From contig CANHCC010000004.1 of NCBI GenBank assembly GCA_947459115.1, positions 1 to 37,037 of the forward strand: a DNA stretch of 37,037 bases. Direction: 5' to 3'. Each line of letters begins with the position of its first letter. The stretch's first letter is position 1. Under the pieces are notes generated by a model. It made no database searches and was not told the origin of the DNA. It saw only the letters and a list, made by a program, of their open reading frames with translations. The stretch is from Bacteroidota bacterium (GTDB lineage Bacteria > Bacteroidota > Bacteroidia > J057 > RFSG01). The position numbers and the translations under genes were made by a program. This document shows, in pieces, positions 9,015 through 17,822 of this stretch.

Positions 9015-9176
9015 TTTTTTAATTCTGCTGAATAGGGATTCTTCGGGACTAAATTTTAGTCTTTCATGATATACCGCTGGTTTCGTTTGTTATTCGGTTT
9101 TACAGATTTATTGAATATCTGACGATGAGCATATTGGGTTGTTTTTTTTGATTAATAGCTATCGTTTTTTTTTCTT

Positions 9177-9319
9177 ACCGCAAGGGGCGCGGAGGGACGC
9201 AAGGTTTTATAAGGGGACGCGAGTGTTTTGACCGCAAGGGGCGCAGGGGGACGCAAGGTTTTATAAGGGGACGAGGATGGTTTTACCGCAAGGAGCGCGG
9301 AGGGGCGCAAGGTTTTTTT
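9177..9319. repeat. 54-bp direct repeats (accgcaaggggcgcggagggacgcaagg...), 2 full plus a partial copy
   Basis: Copies at 9177-9230, 9231-9284 and partial 9285-9319 with few substitutions. Confidence 0.92.
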
Positions 9320-9883
9320 TGTGAGGGTAGGGGAATTAGGGGGGAGGAATGTATGGATTAATTTAACCCAAATTATGCATTAGAAAGTTTTTGCTCCCTG
9401 TGAAACGCGCAGAACTACTACTACTACTAAAGCTCAATTTCTGCACTTTTGTTTCTAAACGCTTTGCATTAGAAAAGGTGAGTGTGAAAACATTCTGAAT
9501 CCCTTATTGATGTTGAGTTGCAGAAATAATCATCGACAATGAATAATCTGGGGTTAAATGTTATGGAATTTATCAGGGTACATTAAAACTTCTTGATGGA
9601 CGACAAAATGTAGTAGATACTCCGGCGCACAAAAATTGAAGGGTTTATTTGGGCAATGGATAGAGTTAGGTTAGACTTGTGTTTTGGGTTGGATTTCCAG
9701 TCTTTTTAAGGGGTATGGGTTTAATTTTTTAGAAGTTTCTCGAATTGAGTTGAGAGGTGTATGGTTCTGAGGTTGGTATTAAGTGAGGTGTTTTTGGTCT
9801 TCCTATGAGGGTAATTAGCTTAAAGTGGTTCTATTGTATATTCGAAAGCAATACCTGGAAACAAAGTTTGATTAGCTATCAAT

Positions 9884-9915
9884 AAAAAAGCCACCCCAAA
9901 TGGAGTGGCTTTTTT
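9884..9915. terminator. Bidirectional intrinsic terminator
   Basis: AAAAAAGCCAC...GTGGCTTTTTT stem with flanking A and T tracts, just downstream of the minus-strand CDS. Confidence 0.8.
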
Positions 9916-9934
9916 ATTGCTTTAATATTGGCTA

Positions 9935-11842
9935 TTAGTGAGCGACAGTCATTTTACGGGTCAATTTCTGGTTGCCGGATTTTAGGCTGTAGAAATAGAT
10001 ACCGGAGGAATAAGTTGACAAATCTAGTTCAACAGAATTCAGACCACTGTTCAGGTTTTCTAAAGAACGAGCTTCAATAACTTGACCATGGATGTTGGTA
10101 ACTGTAAATTCAGCGTTGCCACCATTTACTAATTCAAACTCGATACGGGTTCTGTCAGTACCTGGGTTTGGATAGTTTTGGCCAAGGTTGTTCACATTGC
10201 CATTGATTTCTGCTTGGTTAGAAACACCGGAATAGCCGGAGGTTACCAAACGAAGGGCGATGTCTTCAGCAGAACGGTTACGGCTGGCTGCCCAGTTACC
10301 GAACAATACTTCGTAGGTGCGGTAAGAGAAGGGAGGCTGATTGTCAGTAACGATGTATGTAGAATCTCCACCTTGAACAAATGAAATGTAAACACCTTGT
10401 CCGGCAGTCATTTGGATTGGAGGACTGATAGGAAGAGGCACAACAACTAAAGATGAAGCAGGAAGATTTGCTGCTGCAATGGTAGCAGTACCAAGACTTG
10501 TTCCAGCTCCGGGAGCGCCATCATTCAAATACATGTTAATAGTGAAATCACTGGGAACTGTAGTCGTGATTACATAAAGTTCAAGAGAGTCTATTTGTGC
10601 AGGATAAGCAGGAGGCTCGAAATATACCCCTACGCCATTACCAGCGCCAAAGCCACTGATGCCGTGAAGCGCCTGGTCGAATGGGGGCTCAAAACGATCG
10701 TAAGATAATTTAACAAAAGACTGACCACAGTCTACAACATTAAATTCTGTTTCAGCGCGGTTATTGCCTGTAGTAGCATCACCGGTTAAAGCCAGTTGGC
10801 TTCTGAGGAAATAAGATCCAACAGCTGATGGTGTATAGCTTGAGGTTTGAGATACCTGAACTTCCTGACCTGGAGTAAGACCAGCGGTGTAGGAGGTATT
10901 TAATACGGAACCTGCTACCGGTGTAAGGCTTCCGGCTGGGAATACTGAAGTCGTGCACTGAACAGCAGCAGAGATTGGTTGGTTACCCACATTTTTAATG
11001 ATGGACATTGGGGTGTTCGGTACATTCAATGGTACGAAAATACCGCCATTCTCACCATTAAAGTTGGCTTCTGCCTGAACATCAGTTACCTGGAAAGTTA
11101 CAGCAGATGGGTAGTAAAATTTAACAGCTGTGCTGGTGGTTGGGTAAGTGTTATTTGAAACTTGTAAGCCGATTTGACCAGTGATGTTTTCAATTCCAAC
11201 AACCAATGGATTGGTTGCAGTGTTGTATCCATCATCCCAAATGCCATTTTGATCTTTGTATTGGAAAGTGATTGAAGAATCAGCTTTGCAAAGAATGACC
11301 TGGAAGGTATTGGTGCCAGCATAAGCAGAATTATAATAGAAAGGAACACTTTCGTAAGTGATAACCATACTATCAGCTGCAGTGTTGGTGTAGAGATAAA
11401 CACGACCTGGGTTACCTGGCGCTACCTGACCTACAGAATCAGCAAAATTCAAGTCACACATCATTGGTGCGAGGAAATGATTTTGATTGACCGGGAAGGC
11501 AGTAGGCATTGCAGGGAAGCCAATGGTAGTAGAGGCAATATTGGCAATCGGAGAGAATCCGATGTATCCATTAGAGCCAATCCATACTTGTGTAGCATCC
11601 AGCCAATAGTAAGGGAAGTTGAAGCCGATGCTGAAAGGACCGACAACATTGTCATCAGCTAGTCCGGATACGGTAACAACACCCGGGGCGTTACTGATTT
11701 CTACCCAGTTGTATGCCGGGCCATTCGGATCATTGCTGTTTCTCCAGACATATCCGTAGGTATCCGGACCGCCACTGGTTTGTGCAATTACCCGAACCCC
11801 AAGCATGAGTGCAAGTGTGAGGAAGGATAAAACTTTTTTCAT
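9935..11842 (-). CDS. Secreted protein with T9SS type A C-terminal sorting domain
   Basis: Signal peptide MKKVLSFLTLALMLGVRVIA; C-terminus QNYPNPGTDRTRIEFEL...SSGIYFYSLKSGNQKLTRKMTV. Confidence 0.9.
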   Translation of the reverse strand: MKKVLSFLTLALMLGVRVIAQTSGGPDTYGYVWRNSNDPNGPAYNWVEISNAPGVVTVSGLADDNVVGPFSIGFNFPYYWLDATQVWIGSNGYIGFSPIANIASTTIGFPAMPTAFPVNQNHFLAPMMCDLNFADSVGQVAPGNPGRVYLYTNTAADSMVITYESVPFYYNSAYAGTNTFQVILCKADSSITFQYKDQNGIWDDGYNTATNPLVVGIENITGQIGLQVSNNTYPTTSTAVKFYYPSAVTFQVTDVQAEANFNGENGGIFVPLNVPNTPMSIIKNVGNQPISAAVQCTTSVFPAGSLTPVAGSVLNTSYTAGLTPGQEVQVSQTSSYTPSAVGSYFLRSQLALTGDATTGNNRAETEFNVVDCGQSFVKLSYDRFEPPFDQALHGISGFGAGNGVGVYFEPPAYPAQIDSLELYVITTTVPSDFTINMYLNDGAPGAGTSLGTATIAAANLPASSLVVVPLPISPPIQMTAGQGVYISFVQGGDSTYIVTDNQPPFSYRTYEVLFGNWAASRNRSAEDIALRLVTSGYSGVSNQAEINGNVNNLGQNYPNPGTDRTRIEFELVNGGNAEFTVTNIHGQVIEARSLENLNSGLNSVELDLSTYSSGIYFYSLKSGNQKLTRKMTVAH

Positions 11843-11882
11843 GATACTGTTTATTAGGTTTTAGAGTGAATTTTTGTGAATC

Positions 11883-11890
11883 CAAAGTTA
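11883..11890 (-). promoter_or_regulatory. TAnnTTTG (-7) element for the T9SS protein
   Basis: Minus TAACTTTG, predicted TSS ~11878. Confidence 0.5.
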
Positions 11891-12027
11891 AGAAAAATCC
11901 AGATAAGAATCCCATTTTCATCTATAAAATGAGGGATTTGATTACACAAGTTGGTAACTAAAGTCCATCAAAAATACCCCGGAAAGATTTTCCGGAAAAC
12001 ACCATGAAGACTTCTTTCTGGATTAAA

Positions 12028-13389
12028 TTACACTTCCCGGTTGAGGTCCCAGTTTTCTAAATGGTCTGCAACCTTCCGTACAAAGCTCCCCCCGAGCATT
12101 CCATCTACCACCCGGTGGTCATATGAATGGGAGAGGAACATAAACTGACGAATACCAATGCTATCTCCTGCAGGGCTTTCAATTACGGCTGGTTTCTTGC
12201 GAATTGCGCCCGCCGCCATAATGGCTACCTGAGGTTGTAAAATCACCGGTGTGCCCATTACATTTCCGAAAGTTCCAACATTGGTGAGGGTATAAGTACC
12301 ATCACTCAAATCATCCGGGCTGAGTTTGTTAATTCTTGCGCGGTTGGCGAGGTCATTCACTGCCGCTGCAAGCCCAACAAGGTTAAGGCGGTCTGCATTT
12401 TTAATAACCGGTACAATCAGGTTGCCGGAGGGTAATGCAACGGCCATCCCGATGTTGATGTTTTTCTTGTACAAAATATTGGTGCCATCGACGGAGATGT
12501 TGATTCCCGGGAATTCTCGAATGGCTTTCACCAATGCTTCCATAATCATGGGCGTAAAGGTGAGTTTCTCCCCATATTTCTTTTCAAACTCCTTTTTATT
12601 TTTATCTCTCCATTGCACAAGATTTGTTACATCCGCTTCTACAAAGGAAGTTACATGCGGGGACACATGCTTGGAATAAACCATGTTTTCTGCGATAATT
12701 TTCCGCATACGGTCCATTTCCACGATTTCCATTTCACCGGAAAAGGAGTAGGACTTTGGTTTGATTTCTATCAGGTTTCCGGTGCTGCTTGTCGCCGCAG
12801 GAGTTGCAGCAGTTGTCACAACAGGGGCCGGAGTGGATGAAATCACAGGCACTTGACCGCGATTTTGAACATATGCCAAAATATCTTTTTTGGTCACGCG
12901 TCCTTCAGAGCCCGAACCCGGAATCCGATCTAATTCATCCATCCCAATTTTTTCTTCCCTTGCAATATTGAGAACCAAAGGAGAATAAAACCGTCCGGAT
13001 GCTGGTTTTTCCAAGGTAGCGACGGCTTGTTGGATTTGTTGCTGCACAGCTTGAACTGCAACTGGAACATTGCTATGAGTCGCACCATTGCTGGAACTGG
13101 CCGCAGGAATGGCCGATGGAGAGGCTGTGGGGGTATTGCCTCCGGCATCAGAGGTTTCGATTAAGGCAATAACTGTACCCACTGCAACTGTTTGGCCTTC
13201 TTCAGCAAGTAATTGAGTGATTTTGCCGGCCACCGGAGCCGGAACTTCAGAATCAACTTTATCAGTGGCGATTTCTAAGACTGATTCGTCCTGATCAATG
13301 GCGTCACCGGCCTTTTTATTCCATTTCAGGATGGTTCCTTCCATGATACTTTCGCCCATTTTGGGCATCACCATTTCTATAATTGCCAT
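12028..13389 (-). CDS. 2-oxo acid dehydrogenase E2 component (dihydrolipoamide acyltransferase)
   Basis: Lipoyl domain with ATDKVDSEVPAP, subunit-binding domain, catalytic HSYDHRVVDG. Confidence 0.93.
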   Translation of the reverse strand: MAIIEMVMPKMGESIMEGTILKWNKKAGDAIDQDESVLEIATDKVDSEVPAPVAGKITQLLAEEGQTVAVGTVIALIETSDAGGNTPTASPSAIPAASSSNGATHSNVPVAVQAVQQQIQQAVATLEKPASGRFYSPLVLNIAREEKIGMDELDRIPGSGSEGRVTKKDILAYVQNRGQVPVISSTPAPVVTTAATPAATSSTGNLIEIKPKSYSFSGEMEIVEMDRMRKIIAENMVYSKHVSPHVTSFVEADVTNLVQWRDKNKKEFEKKYGEKLTFTPMIMEALVKAIREFPGINISVDGTNILYKKNINIGMAVALPSGNLIVPVIKNADRLNLVGLAAAVNDLANRARINKLSPDDLSDGTYTLTNVGTFGNVMGTPVILQPQVAIMAAGAIRKKPAVIESPAGDSIGIRQFMFLSHSYDHRVVDGMLGGSFVRKVADHLENWDLNREV

Positions 13390-13419
13390 GTCCTTAATAC
13401 TGTTATGCGCTGAATGAGG

Positions 13420-13434
13420 CCTCTTCTGAAGAGG
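13420..13434 (-). promoter_or_regulatory. Hairpin at the predicted 5' terminus of the E2 mRNA
   Basis: Minus CCTCTTC-A-GAAGAGG, 7-bp perfect stem starting exactly at the TSS predicted from the upstream -7 element. Confidence 0.5.
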
Positions 13435-13438
13435 TGCC

Positions 13439-13446
13439 CAAAATTA
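13439..13446 (-). promoter_or_regulatory. TAnnTTTG (-7) element for the E2 gene
   Basis: Minus TAATTTTG (plus caaaatta). Confidence 0.55.
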
Positions 13447-13546
13447 CATTATTTATGGGAATTGCCGTAAGATAGACTTAAGAATTCCCGAGAGAATTCG
13501 GCAAGTTTCAATGGAAAATTTTCATGATACAGGATTTCTGCCTGAA

Positions 13547-14800
13547 TTAAAGTTCAGAAAGGAGTTTTTTTCTCAGGGTTAATAAGGCACTCAGGACGCT
13601 GCGCTGTATATTTCTTTGACGATTTTGCTCAAATAAAAACGGATAAGCTTCTGTACTTTGCGCAGAGCTCACCCCAATCCAAACCGTACCCACAGGTTTT
13701 TCCGGACTGCCGCCCTCTGGTCCGGCTACGCCTGTAACCGATAAGCCAAAATCAGACTGACATACGCTACGGACCCCTGTGGCCATTTCCTTCGCCGTTT
13801 GTTCGGATACTGCACCATATTGGAGGAGCGTCTCTGAGGTAACTCCTAACATGGAATTCTTGATTTCATTGGCGTAGGCTATCACGCCCCCTTTCAGAAC
13901 CGTAGAAATTCCCGGAATTTGCACCAGCTTGCCACTGATGTTTCCACCGGTACAACTTTCTGCCAGAGAGAGGGTTTTGCCCGAGGTCTTTAGAAGGGAA
14001 AAGATAATGCCTTCAATGGTTTCTTCATTTCTCCCAAACCCGGCAAGGCCAACCCTTTGTTGTATTTGATGGATAAATTCTATGAGCTTAGTCTGCAAGG
14101 TTTCCTCCTGCCCGGGTTCTGCCTGAGTGGTGAGTTTGACTTTGACAAGCCCGGGTTCCGGCAAGTAGGCAATGTTAATCGTATCCGGCAGAGATTGTTC
14201 TATGTCTTGAATTTGTAAAGCCAGTTCCGATTCCGGGATTCCGCCAACATGTAAAATTTCTTCCAAAACTACCGGCGTATGATAGCGTTGCTTAAGCAAG
14301 GGTAAGACCTGCTGGTCTATTAAGGCCTTCATTTCATAGGGGACCCCCGGAAGAGAAATAAGGATCTTGCCTTCTCGTTCTATCCAAAGTCCAGGGGCCG
14401 TACCCAGATAATTGGGTAGCACCTTGGCGCGAGAGGGAACATCCGCCTGGCTGGCATTCAATACATTTACCTCTCGTCCTCTTGCCGCCATGTAAGCTCG
14501 AATTCTCTCGTAAGTTGGCTCATCACGAATCCATTCTGATTCGCTCCAGGAAAGCAAGCATTTCTTTGTGACATCATCTTTTGTAGGGCCCAGTCCACCG
14601 GTCATAATCAGGATATCGGCCTTTTTAAGTAACAAATCCAGGCCTTGTAAAATGGCATCTGCATTATCTCCGACGGTCAGTTTTTGCCGTACTGAAATGC
14701 CCGCCATTTTTAGGCGCGCGGCAATCCACGAGGAGTTGGTGTCAGTAACGGAACCGGAGAGCAATTCCTCTCCAATGGGTAATAAGGCGGCCTGAATCAT
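13547..14800 (-). CDS. cinA: CinA family protein (competence/damage-inducible; nicotinamide-nucleotide amidase)
   Basis: LLPIGEELLSGSVTDTNSSWIA, MTGGLGPTKDDVTKK; C-terminal LSLAESCTGGNISGKL and SVTGVAGPEGGSPEKPVGTVWIG. Confidence 0.95.
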   Translation of the reverse strand: MIQAALLPIGEELLSGSVTDTNSSWIAARLKMAGISVRQKLTVGDNADAILQGLDLLLKKADILIMTGGLGPTKDDVTKKCLLSWSESEWIRDEPTYERIRAYMAARGREVNVLNASQADVPSRAKVLPNYLGTAPGLWIEREGKILISLPGVPYEMKALIDQQVLPLLKQRYHTPVVLEEILHVGGIPESELALQIQDIEQSLPDTINIAYLPEPGLVKVKLTTQAEPGQEETLQTKLIEFIHQIQQRVGLAGFGRNEETIEGIIFSLLKTSGKTLSLAESCTGGNISGKLVQIPGISTVLKGGVIAYANEIKNSMLGVTSETLLQYGAVSEQTAKEMATGVRSVCQSDFGLSVTGVAGPEGGSPEKPVGTVWIGVSSAQSTEAYPFLFEQNRQRNIQRSVLSALLTLRKKLLSEL

Positions 14801-14804
14801 GATT

Positions 14805-14812
14805 CAAAAATA
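14805..14812 (-). promoter_or_regulatory. TAnnTTTG (-7) element, predicted leaderless promoter of cinA
   Basis: Minus TATTTTTG. First T (14812) is 12 nt from the A of ATG (14800). Confidence 0.6.
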
Positions 14813-14902
14813 CAATTTGAGGCGGATTCGTTCCGTTCAAGTTTGTAATCTTCATAATTAATATCTAAATTCACCCTTTAATCCGTCGCTATTCTTAAGA
14901 GT

Positions 14903-15718
14903 ATGTTCAATAAAGTCACACTCGGAGTATTATTGGTTCTCCTTGCTAGTTCTGGAATCTTTTTCGCCTGTCGTGATGGGCGTAGGACTTATCCTATTGT
15001 TCCGCCCGAGGAGCAAACGCGTGCTTACTTAAAAATAATTAATACAGCTGCTTCTTATCCCCATCCTCCGGGATCCGGCAATCATAATCCTTCCCTGGAT
15101 TTTAAATATGAAACATACAACTCTTCCGCTATCATCGCCAGGAATCTCAGATTCCCGGGTGGGTGGCCGATTCAAGGTTATGCCAATCTGATTGAAGCAG
15201 GTGTAAATGTTGATTCTAATGGTATTGGTAAGTTATTTTTGTCTGCTAATCTCAATCAAACCTGGGTTGAATTAATGAAAAAGCAGGAGATGAGATTAGA
15301 AGGCGAGAAGAAGCACACCGCCTGGGTTATTGATAGTGCCGAAACCCTGATTATGCGGCAGACTTTTGATTCCTATTCATTTTCAGATACTACAGCAGCT
15401 GTCAGGTTTTATCATGCAAATGCCTACGAAATGGATAGAGACCTGATGATTAAATTTAGGTCGCCCAGAGTTACCGGTGATACCTGTGTTTTTGGGGTAG
15501 ATTCTATCTTTCAAAACAACTGTACATTTGCTCAGCAAACTCCGTTCTATGAATTAAAGGGTAACAGAACTTACGATTTGTTCGTGATGAATCGGGATTC
15601 TACCACCACTTTATATTCCAAATCAGGTATAACCCTTTTGCCTAAAGCGGCTTATGCCTTATTTTATTACAAGACCAGTTCAGGGGCCCGGGATTTTCAG
15701 TTGATTCGGATAGAATAA
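14903..15718 (+). CDS. Hypothetical lipoprotein
   Basis: Signal sequence with a possible lipobox (FFAC), intact ORF. Weak resemblance to DUF4397-type proteins (LKIINTA, VRFYHANA). Confidence 0.65.
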   Translation: MFNKVTLGVLLVLLASSGIFFACRDGRRTYPIVPPEEQTRAYLKIINTAASYPHPPGSGNHNPSLDFKYETYNSSAIIARNLRFPGGWPIQGYANLIEAGVNVDSNGIGKLFLSANLNQTWVELMKKQEMRLEGEKKHTAWVIDSAETLIMRQTFDSYSFSDTTAAVRFYHANAYEMDRDLMIKFRSPRVTGDTCVFGVDSIFQNNCTFAQQTPFYELKGNRTYDLFVMNRDSTTTLYSKSGITLLPKAAYALFYYKTSSGARDFQLIRIE

Positions 15719-15732
15719 GTTTACAATTTTTT

Positions 15733-16362
15733 ATGGGTAATTTGGAACAAGCCTGTTTTGTTACAGGTATTGGTACAGGTGTAGGTAAAACTTTTGTTTC
15801 TGCTGTATTATGCTCAGGTCTCAAGTCTCTCTACTGGAAGCCTGTTCAGGCAGGACGAGATCCGGAATCTGATACTGAAACAGTGAAGCGCCTGACTGCA
15901 CTGGGAGATGAACACTTTTTGCCGGAATTCAAAATCTTGCAAACCCCATGTTCTCCGCATGAAGCAGCTAAGATAGAGGGCATTCGATTGAATCCGGATG
16001 AGATACATTTACCAACTCCTGTCGGCAAGTTTTTATTGGTAGAAGGGGCTGGAGGAATATTCGTGCCATTGAATGATGAGACCCTTTATATCAGTCTGGT
16101 CAAGCGTTGGAATATTCCTGTTGTGGTAGTGTCGGCAAATTATCTTGGCTCAATTAACCACAGCCTCCTGACTTTAGCAGCAATCAAGGATCAGCAGATT
16201 CCTATTAAAGGCATCATATTTAGTGGCGTTGCAAATCCGGAAAGTGAGAGAGTAATAGAGTCTTATTCCGGATGTAAGGTGCTTGGTAAAATTCCTTTCA
16301 TCGCCAATCCGGATGTTGTTGCAGTACAATCTGCTTTTCAGAAATATATTTCCTGGGAATGA
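15733..16362 (+). CDS. bioD: Dethiobiotin synthase
   Basis: CFVTGIGTGVGKTFVSAVLCSGL P-loop; YWKPVQAG; LVEGAGGIFVPLND. Confidence 0.93.
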   Translation: MGNLEQACFVTGIGTGVGKTFVSAVLCSGLKSLYWKPVQAGRDPESDTETVKRLTALGDEHFLPEFKILQTPCSPHEAAKIEGIRLNPDEIHLPTPVGKFLLVEGAGGIFVPLNDETLYISLVKRWNIPVVVVSANYLGSINHSLLTLAAIKDQQIPIKGIIFSGVANPESERVIESYSGCKVLGKIPFIANPDVVAVQSAFQKYISWE

Positions 16363-16369
16363 AGATTTT

Positions 16370-17635
16370 TTAATCTTTGGTTTTGGAGACCTCCAAATTG
16401 AAAAGGGTGTGAAGCCCAGCGATGAGTTGGTCGGCCTCTCCTCTTTTACATGCCTCTTTTAGTTGAATGACTGGAAGTTTCATAAATTTCTGAACCAGAT
16501 TTTTAGTGATTTCTTCCACAATTCTTATTTCCTTTTCATCCAGATTTTTGAGATACCTGGCAATTTCCTCTTTACGGAGATTTTCAAGGGCTTCTTTCAG
16601 AAGATGAATGGTAGGGGAGAGGGTGAGCTCCCGACTCCAGTTTTGATATCCTGCAATTTCTTCCTGAATAATTTTTTCAACTGCCGGAATGGATTCCAAT
16701 CTTTTGGATAAAGCTTCTGAGGCGCGAACTTGAATTTCGTCTATATTGAAAAGTACCACGCCGGGGATTTGCTCAACATCCGGATGAATGGATCTTGGAA
16801 CCGATAAATCAAACAAATACTGGTGGTGTAGCAGATGTTGTGAATCCAGCAGGCTATGCGTCAGAATAGGTTCACTGGAATTGACAGCAGAAAAAATAAC
16901 ATCAAAACTTCCTGCCATTTCAGCTAATGCCTCAAAAGGCAGGGTAGGAAATCCTGTTTCTTCGCTAAGTTCATTCGCTTTCGCCTGACTTCTGTTCATC
17001 AGGGTAACATTCCGGAAACTGGAGTACTTAAGGTTTCTTGCGACATCCCCTCCTATTTCACCGAGGCCTATAACTAAAACCTTTGCTTCTGAGGGGTCTG
17101 CTATGGTAATTTCAGCGGTTTCTACTGCGGCATAACTAACGGAAGCTGCTCCGTCCCGGAAGTTGGTTTCGCCCTGAACACGCTTATTTGTGTGAAAGAT
17201 TGTGTGCAGCAAGCGATGTAAGACAGGACCGGCTAGAGTGAGTTCATGACTAATGGAATAGGCTTCTTTGACCTGGTTGGATATTTGCAGATCTCCTACG
17301 ACACCGGATTTCAATCCCATTGAGACCTCAAAGAGATGATGTATCGCCTGATCGCCTTCAATTATATCAAAATAGCGGAGGTATTCTTGAGTAAACGAAA
17401 TGCCTTTTTCTATGAGTAATAAACGAATGATGTGTTCGTAGGAAGCATCATTCCCAACATAATAAACTTCAGTACGATTGCAGGTGGACAGAATCATTAA
17501 CTCTATCGGTGTGATTGCATCTTGAATCGTAAGCATAAGCCTTCTGATATCCCCGGGTTTAATGTAAATCAGTTCCCGGATTTCAACTGGGGCTTTTTGA
17601 TGCGATAAACTAATAGCCTGAAGCGTTGTATTCAT
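16370..17635 (-). CDS. hemA: Glutamyl-tRNA reductase
   Basis: ILSTCNRTEVYYV catalytic Cys motif; VLVIGLGEIGGDVARNL. Start moved to MNTTLQAISLSHQKAPVEIREL (17635) because a TAATTTTG element lies inside the longer ORF (start 17686). Confidence 0.92.
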   Translation of the reverse strand: MNTTLQAISLSHQKAPVEIRELIYIKPGDIRRLMLTIQDAITPIELMILSTCNRTEVYYVGNDASYEHIIRLLLIEKGISFTQEYLRYFDIIEGDQAIHHLFEVSMGLKSGVVGDLQISNQVKEAYSISHELTLAGPVLHRLLHTIFHTNKRVQGETNFRDGAASVSYAAVETAEITIADPSEAKVLVIGLGEIGGDVARNLKYSSFRNVTLMNRSQAKANELSEETGFPTLPFEALAEMAGSFDVIFSAVNSSEPILTHSLLDSQHLLHHQYLFDLSVPRSIHPDVEQIPGVVLFNIDEIQVRASEALSKRLESIPAVEKIIQEEIAGYQNWSRELTLSPTIHLLKEALENLRKEEIARYLKNLDEKEIRIVEEITKNLVQKFMKLPVIQLKEACKRGEADQLIAGLHTLFNLEVSKTKD

Positions 17636-17810
17636 TTCTGATGCAAAATTAACCGGATGAATGTTGATATGCAATTTAGAGCGCAAATTATCGTGTCAAA
17701 AACACAAAATACATGATTCATGTCATTCTTTCCTTGACGGTTCAATGACAAGCTTGTTCAATGTTTTGCCTTTGATATTAAACTACTAACAATAATCAGA
17801 AGAAGTTTGT

Positions 17811-17818
17811 TAATTTCG
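17811..17818 (+). promoter_or_regulatory. -7-like element TAATTTCG, predicted leaderless promoter of the histidine kinase gene
   Basis: First T is 12 nt from the A of ATG (17823). Confidence 0.45.
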
Positions 17819-17822
17819 GGAT

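Noticed and set aside
9177-9319. CRISPR-like or transposon terminal repeat interpretation of the 54-bp repeats
   Set aside because: Contiguous repeats without unique spacers, and no transposase ORF in the window.
16363-16378. AAGATT-tttt-AATCTT as a strong bidirectional terminator between bioD and hemA
   Set aside because: Stem is short and AT-only, overlapping the hemA stop; too weak to call a terminator.
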